Part shown: piece after piece, positions 13,076-13,573 of the stretch
Layout: each line of letters starts with the position of its first letter
Position numbering within the stretch: position 1 is the first letter of the stretch
Assembly (NCBI GenBank): GCA_964537685.1
Contig: CAZICM010000110.1
Coordinates: forward strand, 1-13,573
DNA length: 13,573 nucleotides
Direction of reading: 5' to 3'
Origin: CAZICM01 sp964537685
GTDB lineage: Bacteria > Myxococcota_A > Polyangia > Polyangiales > Polyangiaceae
Notes under the pieces: generated by a model
The model's input: the letters and a program-made list of their open reading frames with translations, nothing else
What the model was told of the DNA's origin: nothing
Databases searched by the model: none
Position numbers and translations under genes: made by a program

Positions 13076-13573
13076 ATGAAAACACCCTCGGATGTGGCCG
13101 TGGTGGGAATGGCTTGCCATTACCCCGGCGCTAAAACTCCGCGCGAATTCTGGGAGAATATCCTTGCTCGTCGCAGGGCTTTTCGGCGTTTTCTGGAATG
13201 CCGGATGCCTCAGCGCGATTATTTTAGCGAGGATCCCCAAGCTCCCGATCGAACCTATGGCAAACAGGGAGCCTTTCTGGACGGTTTTGAGTTTGACCGG
13301 GCCAAATGGCGAGTACCCGCTTCGACCTATGCTTCGACCGATATCGCCCACTGGCTGGCTCTCGAGGTTGCCGCCTCAGCCCTCAAGGATGCCGGCCACG
13401 CCGGGGGCGAAGGTCTGCCCAAAGAGAAAACCGGGGTTATTCTAGGCAATAGCCTAACCGGCGAAATGACCCGGTCCAATGTACTCCGGCTACGCTGGCC
13501 CTTTGTTTCCAGGGAATTTGTGGGTGCAGCTCGAGAAGTGGGCCTGGATGAAAAAACGCGGGATACGCTGCTG
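13076..13573 (+). CDS. Iterative type I polyketide synthase, N-terminal ketosynthase part (PksE-like), 3' truncated by window
   Basis: The frame is open from the ATG at 13076 to the last base (166 codons). GGAG lies 4 bases ahead and one base separates it from the unbU stop. The N-terminus is a classical PKS beta-ketoacyl synthase: DVAVVGMACHYPGAKTPREFW (residues 6-26), DYFSEDPQAPDRTYGKQGAF, and STDIAHWLALEVAASALKDAG, followed by GVILGNSLTGEMTRSN. The active-site Cys and His and all downstream domains lie beyond the window. The APDRTY and LTGE-type segments and the UnbV/UnbU neighbours point to the enediyne PKS family (PksE), which makes the linear polyene precursor of the warhead with KS-AT-ACP-KR-DH-PPTase domains. 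The alternative is another iterative PKS such as a PUFA-type synthase. PKS identity is firm; enediyne membership is inferred. Confidence 0.88.
   Translation, partial: MKTPSDVAVVGMACHYPGAKTPREFWENILARRRAFRRFLECRMPQRDYFSEDPQAPDRTYGKQGAFLDGFEFDRAKWRVPASTYASTDIAHWLALEVAASALKDAGHAGGEGLPKEKTGVILGNSLTGEMTRSNVLRLRWPFVSREFVGAAREVGLDEKTRDTLL

Noticed and set aside
13092..13445. Closed + strand frame of 117 codons near the right edge
   Set aside because: It overlaps the PKS ketosynthase frame starting at 13076, which has clear family motifs, a Shine-Dalgarno and tight spacing to unbU. The 117-codon frame shows no recognisable protein.

Overview
The window looks like a chromosomal segment of a myxobacterium-like bacterium (Myxococcota, probably Polyangiales-like). 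This rests on the lipoproteins with long Ser/Gly linkers, the Myxococcus-type Cys-rich (DUF4215) repeats behind a 'CGSRTDLGG' lipoprotein start, and the dense packing of secreted and TPR proteins. It is an inference from protein style, not a phylogenetic placement. No tRNA, rRNA, CRISPR or insertion sequence was seen, and no stretch longer than 300 bases lacks a gene.

Left part, + strand (1-2761): the 3' end of a large protein (TPR-like helices plus a C-terminal beta domain), a small His-rich single-pass membrane protein, and a single-domain 3-hydroxybutyryl-CoA dehydrogenase. A hairpin terminator at about 2782-2821 closes the convergent junction.

Middle, - strand (9978 down to 2843): six genes run leftward with gaps of 12, 5, 50, -4 and 74 bases, so they could form one transcription unit. 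In transcription order they are a DUF4215 lipoprotein, a 12-cysteine lipoprotein, a lipoprotein-like alpha/beta hydrolase, a 969-residue PEP synthase/rifampin phosphotransferase-like enzyme, a secreted protein of unknown function coupled to it by ATGA, and a periplasmic TPR protein. Five of the six carry export signals. The cytoplasmic dikinase-like enzyme is the exception and its substrate is unknown.

Right part, + strand (10152-13573): three genes separated by single bases are the most notable content. They are an FG-GAP/ASPIC secreted protein (UnbV type), an RnfD-like polytopic membrane protein (UnbU type), and the first 166 codons of an iterative type I polyketide synthase ketosynthase. 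UnbV, UnbU and PksE are part of the conserved enediyne warhead cassette, so the window probably ends just inside an enediyne-type gene cluster. UnbL, the thioesterase TebC and the rest of the synthase are not in view. The left border of the cluster is probably the divergent promoter region at 9979-10151, which contains a perfect 15-bp palindrome suited to an operator.
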